From the NCBI RefSeq assembly GCF_018343775.1, contig NZ_CP074349.1, positions 2,098,001 to 2,162,000 on the forward strand: a DNA stretch of 64,000 nucleotides. The letters are read 5' to 3'. The position numbers and the translations under genes were made by a program. Positions within the stretch are counted from its first letter, which is position 1; each line of letters opens with the position of its first letter. The DNA comes from Pseudomonas cichorii. Its GTDB lineage: Bacteria > Pseudomonadota > Gammaproteobacteria > Pseudomonadales > Pseudomonadaceae. Below, piece after piece: positions 15,073 to 23,988 of this stretch. The notes beneath the pieces were generated by a model that saw only the letters and a program-made list of their open reading frames with translations, ran no database searches and was not told the DNA's origin.

Positions 15073-16743
15073 ATGGCTGATATCGCGGGTATTTCGGGTT
15101 TTTCCCAAAGTGGTCTTTCCGGTCTTTCGGGACTATCGGGTGGTCTGGGCGGGGCTACAGCAGGTGCTGCCACGGGGCAGGGCGGACAATCCGCTCTGGA
15201 GCAACTGGCCGGCATGCTGGCTGAAATGTTGCTCGGTTCCGGTTCTGGCTCCGGTGGTGGTGCCGGCGCAGGTTCGGGTTCCGGTGCGGGCCAGACTGGC
15301 AAGTCGGGCCAGAGCGACATCGACTCCTTGCTGCAGTCCCTGCAAGGCGGCGAGCAGAAGGATGGCAGCTCCAAGGGTGCGAACGGCACCGGCGACGAAT
15401 CGTCCAAAGAGCTGCTGACTCAGGTTCTGATGGCGCTGTTCGAAAAAATTCTTGGTGGTTCCGACTCTTCGTCGGGCACGGGCGAAGGCGGTGGCAACGG
15501 CGCGGGTTCCGGTTCGGGTTCGCCGGTAAGCGGTGCAGGCGGTGCTGGTGGCGGCACCAAAGGGCTTGAAGGTCTGGGCTCGGGCCAGGGCCTTGGTGGT
15601 GCCCAGGGCGCGGGTGGTGGTTCCGGCAGCGTCGAAGATCTGGTGAACACGCTGATGAAAAGTCTGGGTGGCGGTTCCATGGATAACGCAATCCAGCCGA
15701 CCTCCGATGGCGGTGGCCAGGTATCCCAGGACGGCAAGCTCAAAGAGCTGCTGGAAATGATCGCCCAGTTCATGGACAGCCATCCGGAAACCTTCAACCA
15801 GCCGTCTGACTCCTCCAGCAAGGGGACTGGCGGCGGTGGCGGTGGCGGTGCTCCGGCTGGTGGTGGCGGCGGTGGGGCTCCAGCTCCATCTGCGGGTGGT
15901 GGCGGCGGTGCTCCAGCTCCATCTGTGGGCGGCGGTGGTGGCGGTGGTGCCCCAGCTCCATCTGTGGGTGGCGGTGGTGGCGGCGGTGCTCCAGCTCCAT
16001 CTGTGGGTGGTGGCGGCGGCGGTGCAGCTCCAACTCCATCCATCGGTGGCGCGGCTCCGACTCCTGGCACAGGTAGCCCTGCAGGCACTGGTGCTGCTGG
16101 TTCATCCACGCCAGTATCTTTCCCGACTGCTTCGGGCAGCCCGACCGTAGTCAACGAAACGATCAAGGTAGGTCCGGGCGAAGTGTTCGATGGCCAGGGC
16201 AAGACCTTTACTGCCGGCCCTAGCCTGGGTGATGGCGGACAGGGCGAAGGACAGAAGCCAATGTTTGAACTGGCTGAAGGCGCCACCCTGAAAAACGTGA
16301 CCTTCGGTGAAAACGCCGCTGATGGCGTGCACGTTCGTGCTGGCAACGAGAAGGCTGTAAACGTCGATAACGTTCACTGGACCAACGTCGGTGAAGATGC
16401 ACTGACCGTGAAGGGTGAAGGCGGTGCCAAAGTCACTAACCTGAACATCACCAACAGCAGTGCTCAGGGCGCCAATGACAAGATCTTCCAGCTCAATGCC
16501 GACGCTAACGTGAGTGTGGACAACTTCAAGGCCAAGGACTTCGGTACTTTCATGCGCACCAACGGTGGGCAGCAAGGCAACTGGAACCTGGACCTGAAGA
16601 ACGTCGACGCTGAAAACGGCAAGTTCTCCTTCGTGAAGAGCGACAGTGAAGGCCTGAACCTGACCACCAGCGGCATCAACCTGAAGAACGTAGAGCACCC
16701 TTACGACAAGCTGCCGGGTTCTACCAACCACAAGGAGGTCTGA
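15073..16743 (+). CDS. hrpW: HrpW, harpin with C-terminal pectate lyase-like domain
   Basis: A 556-residue secreted two-part protein. The N-terminal part (about 1-355) is harpin-like: Gly/Ser-rich, without Cys, with a harpin block FMDSHPETFNQP near residues 233-244 and a glycine-proline repeat tract after it. The C-terminal part (about 356-556) looks like a family 3 pectate lyase beta-helix, with ETIKVGPGEVFDGQGKTF and FELAEGATLKNVTFG at its start. HrpW binds pectate and helps effector delivery, usually without measurable lyase activity. It has its own hrp box and ends 1 base before the next gene, which has a very strong ribosome site. No signal peptide, as expected for a T3SS substrate. Confidence 0.95.
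   Translation: MADIAGISGFSQSGLSGLSGLSGGLGGATAGAATGQGGQSALEQLAGMLAEMLLGSGSGSGGGAGAGSGSGAGQTGKSGQSDIDSLLQSLQGGEQKDGSSKGANGTGDESSKELLTQVLMALFEKILGGSDSSSGTGEGGGNGAGSGSGSPVSGAGGAGGGTKGLEGLGSGQGLGGAQGAGGGSGSVEDLVNTLMKSLGGGSMDNAIQPTSDGGGQVSQDGKLKELLEMIAQFMDSHPETFNQPSDSSSKGTGGGGGGGAPAGGGGGGAPAPSAGGGGGAPAPSVGGGGGGGAPAPSVGGGGGGGAPAPSVGGGGGGAAPTPSIGGAAPTPGTGSPAGTGAAGSSTPVSFPTASGSPTVVNETIKVGPGEVFDGQGKTFTAGPSLGDGGQGEGQKPMFELAEGATLKNVTFGENAADGVHVRAGNEKAVNVDNVHWTNVGEDALTVKGEGGAKVTNLNITNSSAQGANDKIFQLNADANVSVDNFKAKDFGTFMRTNGGQQGNWNLDLKNVDAENGKFSFVKSDSEGLNLTTSGINLKNVEHPYDKLPGSTNHKEV
15829..16068 (+). repeat. Glycine-proline tandem repeats inside hrpW
   Basis: Imperfect repeats of about 39-51 bases encode a run of glycines followed by APAPS(V/A). 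Five or so copies lie between the harpin and pectate lyase parts, at about residues 253-332. They form a flexible linker and are prone to copy-number change. Confidence 0.85.
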
Positions 16744-16744
16744 T

Positions 16745-17074
16745 ATGACAGCCACGGAACAAAAGCCTGAAGAAGTCTCCTGGTCGTCATTGGTACGCAA
16801 GGGCGGTTACCTGACCCCAGATCAGCGTCAGGCGTTTGAAAATGCAATTGCTCTGGTCAACGAGCGTTTGCAGGCGACTCTCGACAAGCCGGGTAACCGG
16901 GTCAATGGCCAGTTCAGTCTGAACAATTACATTGACAGCCTGGAGTCGGACTTCAAGCGTGATGCAGGTGCTGACGAGTTACGTGGCGATGCTTCGCTGA
17001 CAGCCTTCTGGATCGTGCGGTTGTTGGCTGATCGCTTGCTGGAAGCTGCGGGTGCCAAGCCGGTCGTGCACTGA
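16745..17074 (+). CDS. Small protein coupled to hrpW, unknown function
   Basis: A 109-residue hydrophilic helical protein. It starts 1 base after the hrpW stop behind AAGGAGGT at 16731-16738, which lies within the hrpW 3' end, so it is translated from the hrpW message. It has no signal peptide, membrane segment or motif that I recognise; the sequence begins with an acidic stretch (TEQKPEEVSW) and contains two amphipathic helices. Its size and position suit a secretion chaperone or cofactor for HrpW, but the fold does not clearly look like CesT. A strong terminator follows, so it closes the operon. Confidence 0.75.
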   Translation: MTATEQKPEEVSWSSLVRKGGYLTPDQRQAFENAIALVNERLQATLDKPGNRVNGQFSLNNYIDSLESDFKRDAGADELRGDASLTAFWIVRLLADRLLEAAGAKPVVH

Positions 17075-17094
17075 CAGTACGTAAGGCGGGAAAC

Positions 17095-17124
17095 AAAACG
17101 GGCTCTTGAAGAGCCCGTTTTTTT
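17095..17124 (+). terminator. Rho-independent terminator of the hrpW operon
   Basis: A perfect inverted repeat, AACGGGCTCT and AGAGCCCGTT around a 3-base TGA loop, is followed by a run of seven Ts. It lies 21 bases after the small gene downstream of hrpW. Confidence 0.92.
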
Positions 17125-17162
17125 ATGGGCGCTGTTTGCATTTGCTGACTGGCACTACCCTG

Positions 17163-17249
17163 GTAGGAGCGAATTTATTCGCGAGAGGCCCGTGAAGCTG
17201 AAGAAATCTATCGTCCTCAATGACGTCTCGCGAATGAATTCGCTCCTAC
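17163..17249. repeat. Pseudomonas REP pair (REPIN-like inverted repeat)
   Basis: GTAGGAGCGAATTTATTCGC at 17163-17182 continues to 17186, and its inverted partner lies at 17226-17249 (ending GAATTCGCTCCTAC). The two arms match at all but one or two positions. Both have the GTAGGAGCG head and inner small palindrome typical of Pseudomonas REP elements. A truncated third copy without the head lies at about 17259-17275. It marks the non-coding gap between the convergent hrpW and avrE transcripts. Confidence 0.85.
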
Positions 17250-17405
17250 GGGAGGGGGGAATTCATTCGCGAAGGGCCATCAAATCCAATAAATATACGT
17301 CGTTTGAAACCCCACCTTGCGAATTCATTCTGCTCAAAACACAGACACAAAAAATCCCACAGGCGTTACTCACGCTCTGTGGGACGGGTACAGCGTTTAC
17401 TTCAA

Positions 17406-18014
17406 TCAATGCTTCATGAACTTCTCTTTCTCGAACTCCATGTAGATGATGGTCCGTGGAACCGGAGTGGCGTTGACGGCGAAATGATCCAGCGAGCCAT
17501 CGAAAATCGCGCCTGTGCCCGGTTTCTGGTGATAGAACTCGCCCGCCACGTTCAGGTAGGAGTAGTTGGCTTCATTGGCGGCGCTGAGGGTGATGTGCAT
17601 CTGCAACAGGCCTTCATCCGTCAGTTCCGGGTGACGGTGCAAGCTCAGAAAACTGTGAGGCGCCATACGGGCCAGGGCCACGACTTTTATGCCCTTGAGC
17701 GGCTTGAACAACTCCAGAGTGCGGGGCATGGTCGCCTGGGCCGGGCCGATAGGCGTGTCTCTGAACAGCAGCGCATATTGCGTCCAGTCACGGTTGCCTC
17801 CTTCGGCACCCCAGCCCTTGAGCCAGCCGTAATCGCCACCCTGTTGCAGGTGTTCGCTCAGTTCTTCGTGTACTTGCTGATGCTGCTTGTTGGTACGGTC
17901 GATATCGAGCAGAGGTGCATCCAGAGTCGCGAGCTCTTCCTGGATCACCGCGCAGTTGGCGACCAGGTTGGCCAGTTCCGGAAAATCGTCGAGAGCATAA
18001 AAAGCGGTAGTCAT
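17406..18014 (-). CDS. Aspartyl/asparaginyl beta-hydroxylase family protein
   Basis: A 202-residue cytoplasmic protein with the double-stranded beta-helix of 2-oxoglutarate/Fe(II) beta-hydroxylases. The first metal His lies in the family block SFLSLHRHPEL (about 127-137); the second is in FDGSLDHFAVN (about 171-181), followed by the conserved 2-oxoglutarate-binding Arg in PRTIIYMEF. The start is ATG 18014 behind AAGGA. It lies 110 bases downstream of avrE in the same direction, so avrE read-through could express it; it has no hrp box of its own. There is no secretion signal. Such enzymes hydroxylate Asp/Asn in proteins or peptides; the substrate is unknown. Confidence 0.78.
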   Translation of the reverse strand: MTTAFYALDDFPELANLVANCAVIQEELATLDAPLLDIDRTNKQHQQVHEELSEHLQQGGDYGWLKGWGAEGGNRDWTQYALLFRDTPIGPAQATMPRTLELFKPLKGIKVVALARMAPHSFLSLHRHPELTDEGLLQMHITLSAANEANYSYLNVAGEFYHQKPGTGAIFDGSLDHFAVNATPVPRTIIYMEFEKEKFMKH

Positions 18015-18053
18015 CTTGAGGTTCCTTTGAGCAGTCAAAACACAGAACAGGTG

Positions 18054-18096
18054 AGGCTCGCGGCGCAATTCTGTTTGCGCCGCGAGCCTGTTTTTT
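18054..18096 (+). terminator. Long hairpin between avrE and the beta-hydroxylase gene
   Basis: A perfect 15-bp stem (AGGCTCGCGGCGCAA with its complement) and 6-nt loop. Six Ts follow on the + strand, so in that direction it is a textbook terminator. On the minus strand, the avrE direction, it is preceded by A6 and has no U-run, so avrE transcripts may read through in part. Confidence 0.8.
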
Positions 18097-18124
18097 ACGT
18101 CAGTGAACAAAGAACGGGAGCGGC

Positions 18125-21100
18125 TTAGCTCTTGAGTTCCAGTCCGCTTTTCTGCAGGTCTTGCATTACGGTTTTCTGTGTGTCCGATGCTCGGGAAATC
18201 TCACCGTTCACGAAGTACGCCTTGGGTTTGTCCTGATCCTCGCCGTAGGTGAAGTTCACCTTGGCCAGGGTCTTGTTCACGGCCATTGAGGCTGAGCTAT
18301 TGGCACTGACCAATGGCGTGGGAGTGGTGAAACCTTCGGTCTGTGCTGCGCTCTTGAAGATCGAAATAGCCAGGACCCGCATGTTGTCGCGGTTGCTGAG
18401 CAGTTCGAACATTTCTTTTTGCGTGAGAGTGCCATCCCGGCTGCCGGCATCGACCCTGTCGAAGACATGGTCCTTGGGCTCCAGGCGAACCCGTGCCAGG
18501 GTGCCAGGCTGGCTTTGAAACTCTTTGAGTATCGACTTGAGTGCCGGGTCCTGATCGATCAGCTTGGCGATGTTCTCCGCGTTGCTGGTCTGATGATTGC
18601 CGTAAATCACACTCATGATCTTGGAAGTAAGGTTCTGCGAGTCCAGGCGCGCCAGGTTGGTGTAGTTACTTTCAAAGCGACCATTGTCCAGCACGCTGTG
18701 CTTGTTGACCGAGGCTTCCTGCTGGGCCGTGGAACGTTTCAGAGAACGCAATGCTGCGTATTGATCATCGTTTTCCGGCGTCTTGCTGGCAAAGAAGTCA
18801 TTGAGCCCCTTCAGATGAATCTGGATTTTCTCCTTGGCACTGGCGTCCTTGTATTCCGGTTGTTTATGGTCGGCCAGTCGAGTCAGTTCGGCCTTCGAAG
18901 CCTTGTCCTTGAACGCATCGCCCAACGACGTTGCGAGTTTGGTCACATTGGCGGTGGTCAGCGGTGCCGCCTCCTTGAACTGGAACTTGATCCGCTTGGT
19001 TGTCTTGTCGTCAATGGAGGCGGTTCCAGTGATGCCGTTGGTGCTCGTGATTGCCTGAGAGCCGGGGGCCGAGCTCGGGGTTGGATTGGTATGGCCGCCG
19101 ACAACCTGAGCGCGGGCGAAAAATCCGGCATTGAAGTTGTTGAGCAGACGAGGCCTGTTCTGGGATTTTTCATCCATGCGACTGGTATCGTTTTCCTGAC
19201 TCAGTTTTTGCCAGGTGAAGTTGGCAAGATTGACGTTGGCGGTGAAACCGACACCGAAGCGTGCAGAGGCTGTCAATGGCTTGCTGTCATGATCCGAGAT
19301 GCCCAGTTGTACGCGGAACTCGGTGTTGGCCCCCGCAGTCAAGTCGACATTGACCCGCTTCATTTCGTGGGCCTTGTGGTTTGCGCCTTCCTTGAGAACA
19401 TCCAGTGCTGTCAGCTTGCCTGTGAAGAGGTTGTCGACGAACTGATCGATCTTTTCATCCGGCACTGTAAATGCCACACCGGTACGTTGGGTGTGGGTAC
19501 CCGCAAGCGTTATATCGCCTCCTACGCGAAAGGCCAGTGCGCCACGTTTTTCATTGCCCAGATCCAGGGTGGTCAGTTTTGCGTATTCACCGGCGCTCGT
19601 AATGTCCGGCAGGACATCCTTGCCGGCTCCCACGGTACCGCTGAGCAGGTTGGCACGTTCACGAAGCAGATAGACTTCCACGCCCTTTTCGCCGCGCTCG
19701 GCCGCAAAGGCGTAATTGCGGGTGTTGGTGTACTGCCCGCTGGGGAAGGGGCCTGTCACGTGTTTGGCTATACCAATGAAGGGCGTGCTCAAGGTCATGC
19801 CGTAGCTGCGTGAAAGGCTGATTTCGTCGTCCGGAAATTCCAGCTGCTTAAGCGAGTTCTTGAATTTTTCAGCCAGCTCGGCCTGATCCTTGCTGCCGGT
19901 GGCGACGCGCATGTTGAGGCTGGTGGCGTGATCCGGCTTGTGGAAACCGTTCAGGAAAGCCTTGATTCCGTCGTAGGACTTTTCCAACTGATAGTGCTCG
20001 GTAAAACCCATGTCCGAAACGTGCTTGATCGGATTTTCGCCATAGGTCTTGTCGCGCAGATGGGTCAATTCGTGCTTGATGGCCTTTATCTGGGCATTCT
20101 TGTCGGGGCCATCAGGGAGTTTTTCAGCTTTGTCCAGCAGCTGTCCGACCTCATTGAGGGTCTTGATATCCAGAGCCAGGCGTGCCTTGGTCAGGGCATG
20201 TTCATCGTGGCCATGGCGACGCTTGCCCGCGGGGGTATCGGCATCCAGATGCTTCATTTTCAGGCCCATGCCCTGCAGGGACTTGAGCAATGCGCCGGTC
20301 GGGTTATCCGAGGACGGAGAGACTTTGTCCAGAGCACCCTGAGTCAGTGCCATCAGGTCATTCTTGGGTTCATTACGTTTTGGAGGCGCAGACTCCAGTT
20401 TACTCGCGGCTTTTTTCCCTTTTTCCGTGGGCTCTCCATGAAGGTTGAGCAGGCCTGCTTTTTCGCCCAGGGTCATGACCGCCTTGCGGCTGTGGTTTTC
20501 CAGCTCTTCGCGGAAAGACTCCAGGCTTTTGGTCAACTCCTTGCCTTCTTCACCGATATCCAGTTTGGCGATGCGAGTTTTCAGGTCGTGGCCGGCTTCC
20601 GGGGCCTTGCCTGGTGCCTGGCGGATTTCCTTCAAGTCATGAAACAAGGGGGACTGGGCATTGTAGACGTCTGCCAGACCGACCCGGCCATTGATCTTGT
20701 GGTCGAAATAGTTCACTACGTTCTTGGCCGGTCGTATTTCCAGATCGGGCTTGAAAACGTAAGCCTTGGTGAACTCTACCGTGCTGGATTTATTGCTTTG
20801 CTCTATACCGCTGCGGCCCAGCAGGTTGGAGGTATAGTTTAATGTGCCGACTCCGGGAATGCTCACCCTTGCCATGCTTTTGTCGAGTCGATTGAATATC
20901 GTGTTCAGTTCGTTCTGATCGGCAGGACGATGGTCAATGGTTTGCCATTTCTTGTCCTTGAGCTGATAGGCGCCGTTACCATTGGGGTCGTTTTTCAGCG
21001 AAACGCTGAGCGTGTTATCCACTTCTGTACGAATACTGGCTATCTCACTCCCGAAGCTGAGAGGGATTTTTTGCCATTTGGGCTCGCTGTCTGTTTTGGA

Positions 21101-23581
21101 CTCCGATGCCTTGGGGCTTGAAGGTTTGTCCGCTGTTGCAGTGGAGGTTGAAGGTTTGTCCGCTGCTGCGGCGGATGTTGAAGGTTTGTCCTCAGCCGCT
21201 GTGGAGGTCGAAGGCTGGGACTGCAATGGCGTATCCGTCGGTTTTTTCTGCCAGTCCTCGTTGAGCATGAAGAACAGATCGCCATTGCTGGTTGCAGCAT
21301 GCACGCCATTGGCGTCCAGGGTCAGGTAGGCAACAGTGCCTTCCAGGCCATGGCGGGTCATTTCAGTTGGATCGCCTTCCTTGTGGTGGGCGGTCATGCG
21401 GCCTTTGTCATCAAGGGCCACGAACTGTTTGTCGTTGTACATGGCAAAGTCTTTGATCACGCGGTCCTCCAGGCCCGCGATGGCATCGCCCAGTTCGACC
21501 TTGGTAGAGCGTGGCGTATCTTTCAGGTTGTGGGTGTCGTTGAAGGTGCTCTTGCCGTAGTCGGGAGTCACTTTCAGCTCGTGAACCTTGCCGTCCTTGA
21601 GCACATAGGCATTGCCGTCGATGCCGCGTTTCAGCGCATCGATATCTTTGACGCCGGTGTCTTTCCAGGCCTGAGTGGTCGTATCCCATGCCTGGATACT
21701 GCCATCCACCAGGCCTACGCGACCGTTCCTGTGCAGGTCGTAGATGTTTTCCGAAGTCGGCTCGCTCTTTACAGGCAGGCCCTGGGTATTTTCCAGAACC
21801 TTCACGTCCGAGAGGTTCCAGCCGCTCTGGAGGCTGGAGGTCTTTTCATCCAGGGTATGGGAGTGGACCTGGCCGGCACCGTCCTTGACCAAGGCATGCA
21901 TCTGCCCGTCATCACCACTCATGAAACCGGTGACCTGATGACGCGCTCCCAGCTTGCCATCTTCTGGCTGGTAGTTTTTCTCCGGCATGAGTTTCAGGAC
22001 GCCATCATCGCTTTTAAGCTCGTTGCGCGAGGCGCTGTACAGCTTGCCTTCGGTATCGGCGACGAACAGGCGATCCTTGGTCAGGCCGATGCTGCTGGCT
22101 TCGGACTTGCCATCGTTGAGGTTGAGGGTGATATGCAGCTCTGGCACTTCCCCCATCTTGCCCAACTGCAGGGTCTGGGTGTCCTTGCCCGCCAGCATGG
22201 CCACGGTTCCGTCGGAGGCAACCGAATGTGCCGCCAGATCCTTGAGTTGGATTTCGGGTTTTTTATCGCTGGACAGATTGATCAGCGAGTCGCCGCTACG
22301 GGCATAGAGCTTGCCGTCACCTTCCGTTGAAAGGCTGCTGAATTTTTTGTCGCCTGTATCGGGAAGGGGGGACCACTTGGAAGTGTCCGACTTGAACTGA
22401 TAAAGCTTTTCATCATGAAGGCGCAGCGTCTGGCCGCTGCTGTCCTGATGGGCTCCGCTCAAGTGGGCAATGTGCGCTTTGTCCGGCAGGGCTTGTGTGA
22501 CCGTCGATTTCAGGCCTTCGAGGTTCATCGAGTTGCCCTGGCGTTGGAGCGTGACGCTGCCAGGTTTGCTACCTGACGGTACATCCAGCGATTTACTGCT
22601 GCGCAACAGGGTGAAGCCTGTTTCACTCTGCTGCATCTTGAGCAGGTGGCCCTTGGGTTCCAGCAGGACCTGATCGTTGCCTTTCCCCGTGTAATGATGG
22701 GCCAGGTAGGTTTTATCCTTTTTGCCAACGGTATCTTGAAGCAAGGTGTTCAGCGCCGGTGGGCTGAAGTTCTCGAAACTGGCCTTGCCTTTCTTGTCCA
22801 GAGTGACCGCGTTGCTATCGGGTCTGGGGAGGGACTCGCGGCCTTCGTTGAGGGCCCGGCCCAGGCCATCGCTGCCACTGAGTCTGGTATTCGATCTGCT
22901 TCTGGCCTGAGCTGCGTTCTGAAGCGCCTGCTCATCACGGGAAAGCTTCGGTGATCCGGTTTCGGTAATCTCCTGCTTAGATGATGTACCGGCCTCTTTC
23001 TGGATTGGCGTTTCTTTGGCTGACTCGCCTGCGCTGCTCTTGCCTTCGGCTTTATTCGATTTCGAGGATTCGGCTTTAGGTTTGCCCATCAAGGAGTTTT
23101 TCAGTGCGCTGTTGCGCAGTGGCCAACCCATCTCCTCTGTTTTCAGCACAACCGGGTCATTTTGTGCCAGAGGCATGGCTTCTGACTTGACGCTGCTTTC
23201 TGCGTTGCTTTCGGATTTCTTCGATTTCGAGGATTCTGCCCGGCTTTCTCCGCCCCCAGAGCGCCCCAATTTATCCGAACCGCGCAGGCTTGAGCCCGCC
23301 CCGCGCATACGCTGTGCTGTGGCTTGAGCGGCCTGATCGCTGGCGTCCTGATTCTGTATCTCGGACTGTCCGCTGCTCTGCACGCCGATCTTTGGCGTGG
23401 CCTGCAGGTCCTGAGTCACCGGGCCGGTTTTTGTGGTTGAGTGCTGACCCAGTTTGTCCAGTGAAGTGGCTGTGCGCTGTGTCGGTGGCTGGTTTTGCTG
23501 GTTGAGGCCTTGCGGGTTGTGGCCCGAGGACGTCGCGCCATGTATCTGGCTCGTGCCGGGTGTGTTGTTAAGCGGAATCAT
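18125..23581 (-). CDS. avrE: AvrE, conserved type III effector
   Basis: An 1818-residue effector of the AvrE/DspE/WtsE family (P. syringae AvrE is about 1795). The family forms solute- and water-permeable channels in host membranes and promotes apoplast wetting. The N-terminal 350 residues are low-complexity, Ser/Lys/Gln-rich and suited to T3SS export. A beta-propeller-like region (about 350-870) contains many LYxxSxxxL and GKLYxAxSG repeats; a helical and beta-barrel C-terminal half follows. The start is ATG 23581 with GGAG 8 bases upstream. It has its own hrp box. I found no WxxxE motif by eye, and the C-terminus (GLELKS) lacks an obvious ER-retention-like signal. It faces the chaperone and hrpW genes convergently. 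Confidence 0.95.
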   Translation of the reverse strand: MIPLNNTPGTSQIHGATSSGHNPQGLNQQNQPPTQRTATSLDKLGQHSTTKTGPVTQDLQATPKIGVQSSGQSEIQNQDASDQAAQATAQRMRGAGSSLRGSDKLGRSGGGESRAESSKSKKSESNAESSVKSEAMPLAQNDPVVLKTEEMGWPLRNSALKNSLMGKPKAESSKSNKAEGKSSAGESAKETPIQKEAGTSSKQEITETGSPKLSRDEQALQNAAQARSRSNTRLSGSDGLGRALNEGRESLPRPDSNAVTLDKKGKASFENFSPPALNTLLQDTVGKKDKTYLAHHYTGKGNDQVLLEPKGHLLKMQQSETGFTLLRSSKSLDVPSGSKPGSVTLQRQGNSMNLEGLKSTVTQALPDKAHIAHLSGAHQDSSGQTLRLHDEKLYQFKSDTSKWSPLPDTGDKKFSSLSTEGDGKLYARSGDSLINLSSDKKPEIQLKDLAAHSVASDGTVAMLAGKDTQTLQLGKMGEVPELHITLNLNDGKSEASSIGLTKDRLFVADTEGKLYSASRNELKSDDGVLKLMPEKNYQPEDGKLGARHQVTGFMSGDDGQMHALVKDGAGQVHSHTLDEKTSSLQSGWNLSDVKVLENTQGLPVKSEPTSENIYDLHRNGRVGLVDGSIQAWDTTTQAWKDTGVKDIDALKRGIDGNAYVLKDGKVHELKVTPDYGKSTFNDTHNLKDTPRSTKVELGDAIAGLEDRVIKDFAMYNDKQFVALDDKGRMTAHHKEGDPTEMTRHGLEGTVAYLTLDANGVHAATSNGDLFFMLNEDWQKKPTDTPLQSQPSTSTAAEDKPSTSAAAADKPSTSTATADKPSSPKASESKTDSEPKWQKIPLSFGSEIASIRTEVDNTLSVSLKNDPNGNGAYQLKDKKWQTIDHRPADQNELNTIFNRLDKSMARVSIPGVGTLNYTSNLLGRSGIEQSNKSSTVEFTKAYVFKPDLEIRPAKNVVNYFDHKINGRVGLADVYNAQSPLFHDLKEIRQAPGKAPEAGHDLKTRIAKLDIGEEGKELTKSLESFREELENHSRKAVMTLGEKAGLLNLHGEPTEKGKKAASKLESAPPKRNEPKNDLMALTQGALDKVSPSSDNPTGALLKSLQGMGLKMKHLDADTPAGKRRHGHDEHALTKARLALDIKTLNEVGQLLDKAEKLPDGPDKNAQIKAIKHELTHLRDKTYGENPIKHVSDMGFTEHYQLEKSYDGIKAFLNGFHKPDHATSLNMRVATGSKDQAELAEKFKNSLKQLEFPDDEISLSRSYGMTLSTPFIGIAKHVTGPFPSGQYTNTRNYAFAAERGEKGVEVYLLRERANLLSGTVGAGKDVLPDITSAGEYAKLTTLDLGNEKRGALAFRVGGDITLAGTHTQRTGVAFTVPDEKIDQFVDNLFTGKLTALDVLKEGANHKAHEMKRVNVDLTAGANTEFRVQLGISDHDSKPLTASARFGVGFTANVNLANFTWQKLSQENDTSRMDEKSQNRPRLLNNFNAGFFARAQVVGGHTNPTPSSAPGSQAITSTNGITGTASIDDKTTKRIKFQFKEAAPLTTANVTKLATSLGDAFKDKASKAELTRLADHKQPEYKDASAKEKIQIHLKGLNDFFASKTPENDDQYAALRSLKRSTAQQEASVNKHSVLDNGRFESNYTNLARLDSQNLTSKIMSVIYGNHQTSNAENIAKLIDQDPALKSILKEFQSQPGTLARVRLEPKDHVFDRVDAGSRDGTLTQKEMFELLSNRDNMRVLAISIFKSAAQTEGFTTPTPLVSANSSASMAVNKTLAKVNFTYGEDQDKPKAYFVNGEISRASDTQKTVMQDLQKSGLELKS
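21120..21209 (-). repeat. Three 30-bp tandem repeats inside avrE
   Basis: Three consecutive 30-base units, each beginning GAAGGTTTGTC on the + strand, encode three 10-residue repeats of the form STxxAxxDKP at about residues 790-820. They precede a Ser/Lys-rich linker within the AvrE middle region. Confidence 0.88.
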
Positions 23582-23660
23582 GAGCATTCTCCGTGTCATG
23601 GACTGACCGGAACAACCTCGCGATGGCTGTCCGGCCGTAAAGGAAGGTTTCCTTTGCCCT

Positions 23661-23689
23661 GAGTGGAAATGCCCTGTGACTTGGTTCCA
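23661..23689 (-). promoter_or_regulatory. hrp box of avrE
   Basis: On the minus strand GGAACC (23689-23684), a 16-base spacer and CCACTCA (23667-23661) match the HrpL consensus fully. It lies 79 bases before the avrE start. Confidence 0.94.
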
Positions 23690-23988
23690 GCATGGCGATG
23701 CCGTTTGCGGCTTTGCCTGGCTTATGGGACGAGAATGCTTCTCTTTGAAATACCCGGCTACAACTGTGTCGATATTGATACGTTCGGAAACTGTTATTTT
23801 CCCGCCATGACTGCACCAGCGCCATCCTATTGATGCTTGTGTATCGCAACTCAATACATTTGTTTACCCCTCACCCTGGCTGATCAGCAGCAGGTGAATG
23901 TCCGTGACCCTGTTTTTCAATCATTCGACCAGATTATGGGCGCCGAACCCGTTCGCCCCTGAAAAGACCTGTAGCTCCAGGATGGAAT

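Noticed and set aside
15829..16068. Repeat array as a CRISPR
   Set aside because: The repeats are in frame, coding for Gly/Pro-rich linker, with no spacers.
18419..19813. Long + strand open frame (464 codons) antisense to avrE
   Set aside because: It is a shadow of the avrE reading frame; composition is that of reversed coding DNA and no start signal is present.
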